Source: Cynocephalus volans
Lineage: Eukaryota > Chordata > Mammalia > Dermoptera > Cynocephalidae
Length of the DNA: 64,000 nucleotides
NCBI RefSeq assembly: GCF_027409185.1
Contig: NC_084462.1
Location: forward strand, 24,155,577-24,219,576
Direction of reading: 5' to 3'
Shown: positions 10,431 through 22,272 of the stretch, piece by piece
Layout of the letters: each line of letters opens with the position of its first letter
Position numbering within the stretch: position 1 is the stretch's first letter
Notes under the pieces: model-generated
Seen by the model: the letters and a program-made list of their open reading frames with translations, nothing else
Told to the model about the DNA's origin: nothing
Databases searched by the model: none
Program-made: the position numbers and the translations under genes

Positions 10431-11447
10431 GTGTCAAACCTGTGGACTGTGAAACCCCCTGCCACAGTGAATAAACGTCAAAGAAAAGATACCAGAAATA
10501 CGAAAAATCAAGAAAGTACACCACCAAAGGATACTAACTCTCAAGCTCTATATGCTATAGAACAAGAAGCCCTTGAAATGATGGACAAGGAATTTCGAGT
10601 GATAATTCTAAGGAAACTGAATGTGATACAAGAAAATTCAGCTAGACATCATGATGAAATGAGGAAAAGTATACAGGACCCGAAAGAGGAAATGTACAAA
10701 GAAATCAATGCCATGAAAAAAAATGTAGCAGAACTTGCCGAACTGAAGAAGTTATTCAGTGAAATAAAAAACACAACGGAGAGTTTAACCAGCAGGCTTG
10801 TCGAAGTTGAAGAGAGAACCTCTGAACTTGAAGATGGGCTGTTTGAAATAACACAAGCAGACAAAAAGAAAGAAAAAAGAATCAAAGGCATTGAAGAAAA
10901 TCTGAGAGAGATATCAGACAACCTTAAGCACTCAAATATCTGAGTCATGGGTATTCCAGAAGGGGAGGAAAAAGGAGATTGCATTGAAAACATATTCAAC
11001 AAAATAGTGGCAGAAAACTTCCCAGGTATAGGAAAAATCACAGATCTTCAGATCCAGGAAGCTCAACGATCTCCAAACGTATTCGACCCAAAAAGGTCTT
11101 CTCCAAGACATGTTATAGTCAAATTGGCAAAACTCAAAGACAAAGAGAGAATCTTAAAAGCTGCAAGAGAGAGGCGTCAAATCACCTATAAGGGAGCCCC
11201 AATCAGGCTAACATCAGACTTTTCATCACAAACCCTAAAAGCCAGAAAGGAATGGGATGATATATTCAAAATACTAAAAGACAGAGATTGTCAGCCAAGA
11301 ATACTCTACCCTGCAAGGCTATCCTTCCGAAATGAAGGGCAAATAGTATATTTCTCAGACAAACAAAAACTGCGGGAGTTCACCACCACACGACCACCCT
11401 TACAAGAAATTCTCAAGGGAGTACTGGGTTTGGTTCCTGAAAAATAA
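10431..11447 (+). pseudogene. L1 copy 1 ORF1 (RNA-binding chaperone), broken by one stop
   Basis: ORF1p coats L1 RNA and acts as a trimeric nucleic-acid chaperone. The frame can be read from 10431, where a GTG stands near the expected start; the first in-frame ATG is only at about 10579. Residues of about 30-160 form a Lys/Glu-rich coiled coil. After it come the RRM-like and C-terminal domains, with recognisable IQEAQRSPN, TPRH-like SPRHVIV and RRQITYKG stretches. A single in-frame TGA at 10941-10943 splits the frame between the coiled coil and the RRM-like part, where related elements have a CGA arginine codon. Otherwise the frame is open to TAA at 11445-11447. Confidence 0.9.
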
Positions 11448-11637
11448 CTACCACTACCATAAACCCCCCCCAAAAATCAAAACCCACTAGTATAATAAAA
11501 ATGGCATTCATGAGGAGAAAATAAACAAACAAAAAGGCTATCTACAACCTAAGGAACCAAAAAACACAGAAAACAAACAGTAAATCAGAAAGCAAGGAAC
11601 AAAAGACACCTAAGACAACCAAACAATAATCAATAAA

Positions 11638-14600
11638 ATGCTAGGAATAAATCAACACTTTTCAATAAAAACTCTTAATGTAAAAGGCTTAAATTCCCCA
11701 ATCAAAAGACACAGACTGGCTGACTGGATTAAAAAGGAGGACCCAACTATATGCTGCCTTCAAGAGACCCACCTCACCCATAAAGACTCACATAGACTAA
11801 GAGGGAAAGGATGGGAAAAGATTTACCATGCAAACAGAAAAGAAAAACGAGCTGGAGTAGCTATTCTTATATCTGACAAAATAGACTTTAAACTGAAAAC
11901 CATAAAAAGAGACAATGAGGGACACTACATAATGATAAAAGGACTGATCCATCAAGAAGACATAACAATCATAAATATGTATGCACCCAATGTTGGAGCA
12001 GCCAGATTTATAAAACAAACTCTATTAGACCTAAAGAAGGAAATAGACACTAATACCATAATAGCAGTGGACCTGAACACCCCACTGTCAATATTGGACA
12101 GAACATCTAGGCAAAGAATCAGCAGAGAAACACAAGATCTAAACAATAGTCTAGACCAATTGGACTTGGCAGGTATCTACAGACCATTCCATCCAACAAC
12201 CTCAGAATATTCATTCTTCTCATCAGCACATGGATCATTCTCCAGGATAGATCACATATTAGGTCACAAATCAAGTCTCAACAAATTCAAAAAAATTGGA
12301 ATTATCCCATGTATTTTCTCAGACCACAATGGATTAAAACTAGAAATCAATAACAAACAAAATTCTGGAAACTATACAAACACATGGAAATTAAACAGCA
12401 TTCTACTTAATGACATATGGGTCCAAGAAGAAATCAAGCAGGAAATCAAAAAATTTATTGAAACTAATGAAAATAATGATACATCATACCAAAACCTGTG
12501 GGATACTGCAAAAGCAGTATTAAGGGGGAAATTTATTGTATTAAATGCACACCTCAGAAGAATGGAAAGATGGCAAGAGAACAACCTAACACTTCACCTT
12601 AAAGAACAAGAAAAACAAGAACAATCCAAACCTAAATTTAGCAGACAGAAAGAAATCATTAAGATCAGAGCAGAACTTAATGAAATTGAAACCCAAAAGA
12701 CAATACAAAAGATCAATGAATCGAAAAGTTGGTTTTTTGAAAAGATAAATAAAATTGACAAACCATTAGCATGGTAACAAAAAAAAGAAGAGAGAAGATT
12801 CAAATAACAAAAATTAGAAATGAAAAAGCCGATATTATAACTGATTCATCTGAAATACAAAGAATCATTCGAGACTACTATAAACAACTATACACCAACA
12901 CATTAGAAAATCTGGAGGAAATGGATAAATTTCTGGACACACACAAGCTCCCAAAACTGAGCCATGAAGACATAGAAAATCTGAACAGACCAATAACAAT
13001 AAAGGAGATTGAAGCTGTTATCAGAAAGCTCCCAACAAAGAAAAGCCCAGGACCAGATGGATTCACAGCAGAATTTTACCAAACATTCAAAGAGGAATTG
13101 ACACCGATTCTTTACAAACTATTCCAAAAGATTGAAACAGACGCAAATCTCCGAAACTCATTCTATGAAGCAAACATCATCCTGATACCAAAACCAGGTA
13201 AAGATATAACCAAAAAAGAAAACTACAGGCCGATATCCTTGATGAATATAGATGCAAAAATCCTCACTAAAATACTAGCAAACAGAATACAGCAACACAT
13301 ATGTAAAATTATTCACCGCAATCAAGTGGGATTTATCCCAGGGATGCAAGGTTGGTTCAACATATGCAAATCAATAAATGTGATACAGCATATTAATAAA
13401 ATCAAACACAAGGACCATATGATCATCTCTATAGATGCTGAAAAAGCATTTGATAAAATTCAACATCCATTCATGACCAAGACCCTCTATAGTTAGGTAT
13501 AGATGGAAAGTATCTCAACATAATTAAAGCCATATACAATAAACCCACTGCCAATATCTCCTGAATGGGGAAAAGCTGAAAGCTTTTCCTTTAAGAACAG
13601 GAACTAGACAAGGATGCCCACTCTCACCACTCCTATTCAACATAGTGTTGGAAGTACTAGCCAGAGCAATCAGAGAAGAGAAGGAAATAAAGGGCATCCG
13701 AATTGGAAAAGATGAAGTCAAAGTGTCCCTGTTTGCAGATGACATGATCCTATATATCGAACAGCCTAAAGCTTTTACAAAAAAACTCTTGGATTTGATA
13801 AATGATTTCAGCACAGTAGCAGGATACAAAATCAACACACAAAAATCAGTAGCATTTCTATTCTCCAATAGTGAACATGCAGAAAGAGAAATCAAGAAAG
13901 CCTACCCATTTACAATAGCCACCAAGAAAATAAAACACTTAGGAATTGAGTTAACCAAGGATGTGAATAATCTCTATAATGAGAACTACAAACCACTGCT
14001 GAGAGAAATTAGAGAGGATACAAGAAGATGGAAAGATATCCCATGCTCTTGGATTGGAAGAATCAACATAGTGAAAATGTCCATACTACCCAAAGTGATA
14101 TACAAATTCAATGCAATACCCATCAAAATTCCAATGACATTTTTCTCAGAAATGGAAAGAACTATCCAGACATTTATATGGAATAACAAAAGACCATGCA
14201 TAGCCAAAGCAATGCAGAACAAAAAAAATAATAAAGCTGGAAGCATAACACTACCTGACTTTAAACTATACTACAAAGCTATAATAACCAAAATAGTATG
14301 GTATTGGCATAAAAACAAACACACTGATCAATGGAATAGAATAGAGAATCCAGAAATCAACCCACACACCTAGAGCCATCTGATCTTTGACAAAGGCACC
14401 AAGCCTATATACTGGGGAAGAGACTGCCTTTTTAGCAAATGGTGCTGGGAAAACTGGATATCAATATGCAGGGGAATGAAACTAGACCCATACCTTTCAC
14501 CATACACTAATGTCAACTCAAAATGGATTAAAGAATTAAATATACACCCTGAAACAATAAAACTTCTTAAAGAAAACATAGGAGAGACACTTCAGGAAAT

Positions 14601-15465
14601 AGGACTGGACACAGACTTCATGAATATGACCCCAAAAGCACGGGCAACCAAAGGAAAAATAAACAAATGGGATTATATCAAACTAAAAAGCTTCTGCACA
14701 GCAAAAGAAACAATTAACAGAGTTAAAAGACCACCAACAGAGTGGGAGAAAATTTTTGCAAAATATACATCTGACAAAGGATTAATATCCAGAATATACA
14801 AGGAACTCAAACAACTTTACAAGAAAAAAACAAGCAACCCAATTAAAAAATGGGCAAAAGAGCTAAGTAGGCATTTCTCTAAGGAAGATATACAAATGGC
14901 CAACAGACATATGAAAAAATGCTCAACATCACTCAGCATCCGGGAAATGCAAATCAAAACTACACTGAGATACCATCTCACCCCAGTTAGGATGGCTAAA
15001 ATCCAAAATACTCTGAACGATAAATGCTGGCGAGGTTGCGGAGAAAAAGGAACTCTCATACATTGTTGGTGGGACTGCAAAATGGTGCAGCCTCTATGGA
15101 AAATGGTATGGAGGTTCCTCAAACAATTGCAGATAGATCTGCCTTATGACCCAGCTATCCCACTGCTTGGAATATACCCAGAGGAATAGAAATCATCAAG
15201 TCGAAGGTATACCTGTTCCCCAATGTTCATCGCACCACTCTTTACAATAGCCAAGAGTTGGAACCAGCCCAAATGTCCATCATCGGATGAGTGGATACGG
15301 AAAATGTGGTATATCTACACAATGGAATACTACTCAGCTATAAAAACGAATGAAATACTGCCATTTGCAACAACATGTATGGACCTTGAGAGAATTATAT
15401 TAAGTGAAACGAGTCAGGCACAGAAAGAGAAATACCACATGTTCTCACTTATTGGTGGGAGGTAA
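11638..15465 (+). pseudogene. L1 copy 1 ORF2 (endonuclease-reverse transcriptase), broken
   Basis: ORF2p nicks target DNA and reverse-transcribes RNA. The endonuclease domain (11638 to about 12350) keeps the QETH and SDHNG motifs, but the usual GDFNTP motif reads VDLNTP. The reverse transcriptase follows, with the FADD active site near 13734 (LFADDMILY). The C-terminal Cys/His motif C-x3-C-x7-H-x4-C is intact near 15030-15080. Lesions visible are a frameshift near 12770 (frame closes at 12777), loss of frame near 13490-13580, TAG at 14371-14373 and TAG at 15187-15189 (a Trp codon in the sister copy). The frame ends with TAA at 15463-15465. The element is therefore recent but inactive. Confidence 0.92.
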
Positions 15466-16588
15466 AAATAAATAAATAAATTTTTAAAAAATTAGCTATA
15501 TATTGTTTAAAACACAAGCAACATGCTTATCCAGTAAGCTTGAAAATAAACAGATGCAAAAATATATATACACACATATATGTATGATAATTACTAACCA
15601 GCAGAAAGCTGGTGCAGCTATATTAATATCTGGCCAAACTAGCCATACAATAAGTGATACCTAAGATAAGAGGATTATGTCATAATTTTAAGAAGGTCAA
15701 TTCACCAGAAAAAGATCACAGTTTTGAAACAGTACACACGTAACAGTATAGCTTCACAAGATAAGCAAAAAAAAAAATTGATCCAACTAGGAGAAATTGA
15801 CAAATCGACAATCATGGTGGGATATTTTATGTTCTTTTCAATAATCGATGTGGACAAACATTGGTAATAATATGGATGATTTGTACAATACAATTAAGCT
15901 TAATCTAAGGGACCTATAAAGAACCCAACAATGAGAAAAATAAGCGTTTTAAAGCACATGCGGAATACACTTAAGGGTTGATACCTTACAGATTATATTC
16001 CCTGACCATAAAGCAATATAATTAGAAATAAAAAATAAAAAAATTACATCACATGCACACAAAACCAAAAGTTTAAAAGGACAGCTCCAAATACTTTATG
16101 TACTAAAAGGATATTAAAATGGACTACTCAAAATTATTTAGAACTGAATGAAAATTGTACATATGTACATATTAAAGTTTGTGATATATAGCCAAAAATA
16201 GTATTTAAAGCCAATTTTATACCTTAAATGCAAAACTGTTATTAGAAAAGAGGACTGAAAAACAGTGAGCTAAACTTCCAATTAGGGAAATAAGCAAAGA
16301 GCTGGTTCTCTGAAAAGACTGAAAAAAGACAGATCTGTGACACTATTAATCAAAACAAGATATAAGCGGCAAATCAATATGTAGACCCTAAACTCAGCAG
16401 ACCCAGACAGTCTTATGGGTTAGTTTTATGCATCAGTTTCACCAAACATTTGAGCAATAAGTAAGTCCCAATGACAGCTACTCAGCTTATAATAAGGGCA
16501 GTATGAAAATGGAAAATTGCGGGCCAATCTCACTTGAAATTATAGAAGGGAAAGTCCTAAACAAAATTTTTGCAAACCAAAACCAGCA

Positions 16589-16655
16589 AGAGAGAGAGAG
16601 AGAGAGAGAGTGTGTGTGTGTGTGTGTGAGAGAGAGACAGAGAAAGAGAGAGAGA
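16589..16655. repeat. (GA)n/(GT)n microsatellite
   Basis: It consists of about 12 GA units, about 9 GT units, then more imperfect GA. The 122-codon minus-strand frame over it is an artefact. Confidence 0.95.
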
Positions 16656-16859
16656 ATCATGACCAAGCAAAGTTCATCCCAAGAATGCAAAAGCAGTTTA
16701 GTGTTAGAAAATCTCCAAGAAAATTCATGAGATAACATGTAAAAGATGATAAAAACACTTAGCAAATTAAGAATAGAAGTGAAATTCTTACTAAGGTTAA
16801 AAGGATCTATCAAAAACTTAAAACAAATATACTCGTGGTAAAACATCAGAATCACCCCA

Positions 16860-16978
16860 GGGCTGGCCGGTTAGCTCAGCTGGTTAGAGCATGGGGCTGA
16901 CAACACCAAGGTCCAGGGTTCGGGTCCCCACACCGGCCAGCTGCCAAAAAAAAAAAAAAAAAGAAAGAAAGAAAGAAG
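16860..16978 (+). mobile_element. tRNA-Ile-derived SINE, monomer, well preserved
   Basis: It has the full tRNA-like head: 'ggctggccggttagctcagc' with A box, 'gctgacaacaccaagg', B box 'gggttcgggtccc', the 'ccggccag' acceptor-stem match, then an A-tail degenerating into (GAAA)n. It is the best example here for naming the family. Confidence 0.9.
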
Positions 16979-17089
16979 AGGATCCAGGAAAGTTGCCTGA
17001 TAGAAGACCAATAAACAAATCAGTGGCATTCTGCTAATGAGGTAAACAAAAAAGGACTTGAACAAATGGAAAGCCTGATGTATAGGTTA

Positions 17090-17468
17090 GGGATGCATTC
17101 AACCACAAGTAACAAAATCTAACAGCTGCTCAAACTGCACTGGGACTGTGGTTTATTTGCCTCAAAAAAATAAAGTCCTGAGGTCAATAGTCCAAAACTA
17201 ACTGAGGTGTTCGCTGATCCCTTAAAGGCTGACATTTTTTCTTTTCCACTATCCTTGGCATGCTGGCTTTTATTTTTGTTTTTTGTCACCTTATGGCCCT
17301 AAGTTGGCTGCTGCACTTTTAGACAGCACATCTACATTCCAAGCAGGAAAAGGTAGAAAAGAGAAAAGAGCCAAAAGGGTGCACCAGCTGAGTTTGTCCC
17401 TTTTTATCAAGAAGACGAAAGCTAACCTGAAGATCCACTCAGTAGATTACTGCTTCAATTTCATTGAT
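17090..17468. other. no gene recognised; old repeat likely
   Basis: This is non-coding sequence. The text 'tggtttatttgcctc...' resembles an old DNA-transposon or LTR remnant I cannot name. Confidence 0.3.
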
Positions 17469-17563
17469 TAAAATTCAGTCACATGGGGCATCCTGAGGGG
17501 CGTGGAGATGGCGGGGAGGCAGGGACACAAAAATAAATAAATAAATAAAATTCAGTCATATGG
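17469..17563 (+). mobile_element. short retroposed fragment with target duplication
   Basis: A 59-bp GC-rich insert (17487-17545) ending in (AAAT)n lies between two copies of an 18-bp duplication, taaaattcagtcacatgg and the same with one change (17469-17486, 17546-17563). This is the structure of an LINE-mobilised RNA copy truncated at its 5' end. The source RNA is not recognised. Confidence 0.7.
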
Positions 17564-17769
17564 CCACCCCTAGATCAATCTCTGGATAAGGAGAATTAAA
17601 TTACCCATTTTTTAAATTCGGTTGTTTTTTGTTGTTTTGTTTTGTTTGGGGCTTCTAGGAATTTCTATACATTAGTTTGTATTTTTGTGTGCCTTTAATT
17701 TCTTAAGAATCATTTTAAATAATTTTATTAAACTTCACAACTAGATTATCAACAATTCTTTAGACTTCA

Positions 17770-18092
17770 CTAAGAAAAGAGGTACTTTCTGAGAAGTGCA
17801 TCTTTAGGCAATTTCATCGTTGTGTGAACAGCATAGAGCGCACTTACACGAACGTAGACGGTACAGCCTACTACATACCTCGGCTGTATGGTACAGCCTG
17901 TACAGGCTACAAACCTGCACAGCATGTTACTATACTGACTACGGCAGGCAATTGTAATACAACAGTATTTGTGTATATAAACATACCTAATCATAGGAAG
18001 GGTACAATAAAAACACAGTATTATAATCTTATGGGACCACTGTTGTACATGCAGTATGTCATTGACTGAAATGTTGTTTTGCAGTGCACGAC
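17770..18092. mobile_element. Tigger-like DNA transposon (non-autonomous)
   Basis: The text matches a common mammalian DNA element: 'caatttcatcgttgtgtgaa' near 17810, 'gtacagcctactacatac', 'cagcatgttactatactga', and an end near 18060-18092 that is the inverted form of the start (cagtgcacgactg). It has no coding capacity. Confidence 0.65.
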
Positions 18093-19159
18093 TGAATTAT
18101 GCTTGCTTGTTTGATCACTATTGTTTCTTGTATACCATGTCTTCTCTCTTGGATTTGTTTTTTGTTTTGCTTGTGTATTTCTTTAAGTAACCCATCTTAG
18201 GTGACAGATTTTATCTTAAAATAAACTTTATTTTGCTCTTACACTTGATTTCTAATTTTTAGTACCAACTTGGCAAAACGTTTCTTTTTTTAAAATATGG
18301 GAATTTTAAACAAGACAAAATACAGCATCATAAACCAACATGCACCATCACGTAACTTCAACAATTAGCAACATTCTGTCATCCTTGTTTATTGACCCCT
18401 TCCTTTTTTTTTTTTTTTTTTTTTTGCTGGAATTTAAAAGATAATTTGACTCTTAATAAAATTCTCAATTCAAAATAATTTTTCTACAGAACTTCAAAGA
18501 CCGGCTTGGTTGTCATCAAGCCCTAAGTCTGCAGATGAGAAATAATGATGCCGATTTTATTCTTGATTCTTTGTTGGTAACCAAATCCCTTCCTAGTTTT
18601 ATGTTAGGATTTCAAACACTGTATTTTTGGAGTTCAAACTCTGTACTGTAACATGGCTAGATGTGTGGCTGGACCCTCCCTTCCACCTTCTCCTCCACCC
18701 CCGCCCCCCCACCCCACCCCCCTCTTGCTCAGCACGTGTTAAGTGCACTTCCTTTCTATAGGAAGACTTGGTCCATCTTCAATTCCAGGAAATCTTCTTT
18801 GTTTGTTGGATACTAACCCCCTTCCAGACCAGCTGGGTGTATTCTGTCTGTCTGAGACTCTATTAAACAAATTTCACAATATACAGTCTGTCTTCTAGCA
18901 GTGGAAAACATGTATTCTTTTTTATTCTAGAATTTAGTATCTTCACCAAGATATGTCTTGGTTTTAATCGCTTTTTTTTTCTCTAGTACATAGTGAGCCC
19001 CTTAACTCCTCAGATTCAGTTCTTCCTTTATCTCAAGAAAACATCCTTTCTTAATGTATTCACACACGAAAAGTTTCCCTACTGAAAAAAGCAAGGTGCA
19101 AAAAACAAAGTGTGTTTTATGTTCCTGTGTCTGTATTTTTTAATTTAATGGACATACAT
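18093..19159. other. no gene recognised; homopolymer tracts
   Basis: This is AT-rich non-coding sequence with a run of more than 20 T at about 18402-18425 and a C-rich tract at about 18690-18722. No exon is supported. Confidence 0.4.
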
Positions 19160-19587
19160 TGCTGTGGATTGAATTGTGTCCCCCAAAGTCCATGTACTAA
19201 AAACTTAACCCCCACTGTGACAGTGTTAAAAGGATGGGAAATCCTATTACGGTAATCGAAAGGTGGCACCTCAAAGAGATGATTAGATTGTGAGGACCAT
19301 GCCCTAGTAAATGGATTAATAAGTGGATGGTTTAACGGTGGTCATGGGTATGGTTGTGGGGGCTTTAGAAGGAGAATGAATGAGGTTAGTCTCTTTCTAT
19401 TCTGCCATTCTCACTGTGTGACACCCTGCGTTGCTGTAAAGCCACCACCAAAGAAGGCCCTCACCAGATGTGTTTCATGGACTTTGGACTTCCCAGCCTC
19501 CAAAACTGTAAGCAATAAATATTGCTTCTTTCTAAATTACCCAGTTTCAAGTATTTCTGTTATAAGCAACAGTAACAGACTAATACA
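19160..19587 (+). mobile_element. MaLR-type solo LTR (copy b)
   Basis: It starts TGCTGTGGATTGAATTGTG, has a GCAATAAA signal near 19511 and ends GACTAATACA. It is the same family as the copies at 3744-4117 and 21866-22272. Confidence 0.75.
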
Positions 19588-19649
19588 TATTTATATGCAT
19601 AAAAAAGCAGCATAATACTACACTGTTGGCATGAATGCCAGTGATGCCT

Positions 19650-19846
19650 GTATTCATTTACTCAACAGTTCAACCTCCAGGAATTTATCCCTTTATGTGT
19701 ACTTGTCAAATTGTGCAAAGATATATAGAAACAGCTGTCCATTGCATTTTTGTTGTAGGAAAAATCTGGAAGCAATCTAGGTGTCCATCAATGGGGAATT
19801 GATAAAATTATGGTAAATCCACATATTGAAATACTGTGCAGAGAAA
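19650..19846 (+). mobile_element. old L1 ORF2 3' fragment
   Basis: It contains 'ccaggaatttatccc', then 'gcaatctaggtgtccatcaa' and 'aatactgtgcagag', the well-known end of old L1 ORF2. It is broken off where L1 copy 2 begins. Confidence 0.65.
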
Positions 19847-20694
19847 AGCAGGGTAAGATGGCTGACTAGAGGAACCCAGGATGTGTTCCTCACACAAAAA
19901 AGGACCAGAACAACTAACAGACAGCTAAATATTGATGGGAGCATCTGTAGGAGAGTGTAGGCATGCAGCAGGAGACTGGTGAGATCCCTGTGGAGCATGA
20001 AAGCCCAGGATGGTACCGTAGAGAGTACAGACAAGCACATGGCCTCAGCCACCACGCATCTGACACCGGGATCAGCACAGGAAGAATTTTCCCTTGTGGC
20101 CAAAAGGTAGGTAGAGGGCCCATAGTAACCTCCATCTTCACTACAGAGGCCTTCAGATCCTTTGGCAGGACAAGCATGGAACCAAGTGTGGGGAGTGGCC
20201 TAGAATACACACACTACATTGCTCTAGAACACTAACACAAACTATGCACTCCCGTCCCCCAACCTCGTAACCCAGGCTGATGCAGGACTTCACCATCTTG
20301 AAACCAGAGCCATTGCCTGAATGTGCCCTGCCCTGGGGCCAGTAGCCACAGGACTTCCCCAGCCTTGGAGCTCTGCCATCCTTCCAGCGCACTCACAGGA
20401 GGGGCCGTAACACCCTTATCCTAGCTGCTTGAAGCCTGGGCTCACAGTGGCTGTGACTCTAGTTCTGCAGTCTGGGAAGCCAACCCTAATCCTGCCGAAC
20501 TGCCACACTCCGAGTCCACCAGCCGGAGATCAGACAGGCCGACCTTCCTCAATCAGACCACCCCTCAGCTGACTGAGCTGTGTGCGCCTGATCCCCCACC
20601 CTGGAAAAACAACTCACAGGTCTCTACCCTATTGAATATGCTGGTGGAAATCAAGTGCATCTGCTCCTGAAGAAGCAGCCAGGTGTTTCTGTCC

Positions 20695-21206
20695 TTGCAA
20701 AGGTTAATTCCAGTTGTCAACTTGATTAGGTTAAGGAAAGCCAAGAAACCTGGTAAAGCTATCTTCTTGGTGTGTCCGTGAGGGTGTTTCCAGAAGATAC
20801 TAGCATGAGAGCCTGAGTGGACTGGATGGAAAAGGCCCGCCCTCAATATGGGTGGGAACCATCCAATCCACTGGGGGCCCAGAGAGAACAAAAAACAGAG
20901 AAAAAAGGTGAAGCTCTCTATCCACTGCAGCTGGGATACACTCTTCTCTCCTATCTGTGGACATCAGAGCTCAAGACTTTTCAGCTTTTGGGTTCCAAGA
21001 CTTATACCAAGGACATCATCGGCTTCCCTGGTTCTAAGGCTTTCGGATTTGGACTGAGACACACTACTGGCATCCAGTTTGCAGACAGCCTGTTGTGGGA
21101 CTTCTCTTCACAATTGTGTGAGCTAATTCCCTTAATAAATCCCCTTTTTAATATTTGACATATCCTGTTGATTTTGTCTCTCTCTGGAGAACTCTGACTA
21201 ATACAG
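20695..21206 (+). mobile_element. ERVL-type 5' LTR
   Basis: It has the typical ERVL LTR phrases: 'gttgtcaacttgattagg', 'gtgtccgtgagggtgtttcc', 'ccatccaatccactgggggc', 'cccttaataaatccc', and the end 'ctctgactaatacag'. A primer-binding site follows directly. Confidence 0.7.
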
Positions 21207-21865
21207 ATTTTGGTACCAGGAATGGTTCTAGAGAAACAGAATCTTAAAAATGAATTTCTTCAGTTGGTTTCAGGCCTATAGACCTAAAAATGCTAACAGC
21301 TCGCCTTCTAATAAGATAGAGAGCACTGATAGTCCGTGGCATGAACTGTTAAAAGAGATATGCAAGATAAATCCGTTTGATACTCCTGATTCACCACTTG
21401 TAAAAGGCAAGGGATTCAGTGACTCTATACATAATACCTTTGAGTATTTGTGGAAATCCAAGGAATATAATGATGTTGCTTGGTTGCTCCTAGCATCACT
21501 GGACGAAGTAAGGAAAGAAAAGGAAGAGCTCAGGGGATGTGAATTCTCGGCTCAAGCACCACACAGATGACCTAAAAGTTTCTAGGTGTGCTGTAGATCA
21601 GAATCTTCTCTCCAGTACCCACAGGGCTGAAATTGCTAAAAATCAAACACAAGCCTTCATCATAAAATTGGCTGAACTACAATGGCAGTTCATCTACCAG
21701 CCTCGCAGAGTATCCACTGTTAAAGTGAGGGCATTGGTTGGGAAAGAATGGGATTCTGCACATTGGAATGGGGACATGTGGAAAGACCCTGGTGAGGCTG
21801 CACACATGGAACCCCTAAATTGCACTGAATCTTGTTTGTCAGAGGTGAACTTCTCAGGGGCCGTA
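21207..21865 (+). mobile_element. ERVL primer-binding site and gag remnant
   Basis: At 21211-21225 'tggtaccaggaatgg' resembles the complement of a tRNA-Leu 3' end, the usual ERVL primer site. A 106-codon open frame at 21250-21570 and a shifted continuation to about 21870 resemble an N-terminal ERVL gag, including a WLLLASLDEVRKEKEEL stretch near the end of the first frame. The shift near 21540 breaks it. The remainder of the provirus is missing, because a MaLR LTR follows at 21866. Confidence 0.6.
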
Positions 21866-22272
21866 TGCTGTAGATAGATTGAATTGTGTCTCCCAAATTT
21901 CATATATTAGAAGCTTCATTCCCACTGTTACCATTGAGGGTGGGAAATCCTATTATGGTAATTGAAAGGTGAGCCCTTGAAGAGGTGATTACATTGTAGG
22001 ACTATGCCATAGTGAATGGATTAATAATGTTGGTCAGGGGCACAGTTCTGAGGGTTTTAAAAGGAGAGCACATGAGGAACTATCTCTCTGCTCCACCATT
22101 TTCTGCCATGTGAGACCCCTGGGTCACTGTTGCCACTACCAAGGCCTTCACCAAATGTGTTCCATAGACTTTGGACTTCCCATCCTCTGAAACTGTGAGC
22201 AATAAATTTCATTTTCTTACAAAGTACCCAATTCCAGGAATTTTGTTATAAGCAACAGTAACAGACTAATAT
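21866..22272 (+). mobile_element. MaLR-type solo LTR (copy c)
   Basis: It starts TGCTGTAGATAGATTGAATTG, has a GCAATAAA signal near 22198 and ends GACTAATATA. L1 copy 2 5' UTR sequence resumes directly after it. Confidence 0.75.

Larger units (their letters stand above)
9866..15480 (+). mobile_element. near-full-length LINE-1 (L1 copy 1)
   Basis: It begins with the typical 5' text containing 'caagatggcggaatag', then a GC-rich 5' UTR with repeated units, ORF1 (10431-11447) and ORF2 (11638-15465). It ends almost directly after the ORF2 stop in an (AAAT)n tail, without the G-rich 3' UTR present in L1 copy 3. Both ORFs are readable along their length but carry a few stops and frameshifts, so the copy cannot move on its own. 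Over the shared part it closely matches L1 copy 3 at 30221-32208. No convincing target duplication was found. It lies next to much older L1 sequence. Confidence 0.93.
15497..17085 (+). mobile_element. old L1 ORF2 remnant
   Basis: Decayed ORF2 text is recognisable ('gaaagctggtgcagctatatt' near 15605, 'aagttcatcccaagaatgca' near 16670), full of stops and much older than L1 copy 1 beside it. A GA/GT microsatellite (16589-16655) and a SINE (16860-16978) sit inside it. Confidence 0.65.

Noticed and set aside
16487-16855. 122-codon minus-strand frame with Ser/Leu and Thr/His repeats
   Set aside because: Produced by the GA/GT microsatellite in an old L1.
16860-16940. Possible tRNA-Ile gene
   Set aside because: The head resembles tRNA-Ile, but the anticodon arm is altered and an A-tail follows, as in the other copies of the SINE family.
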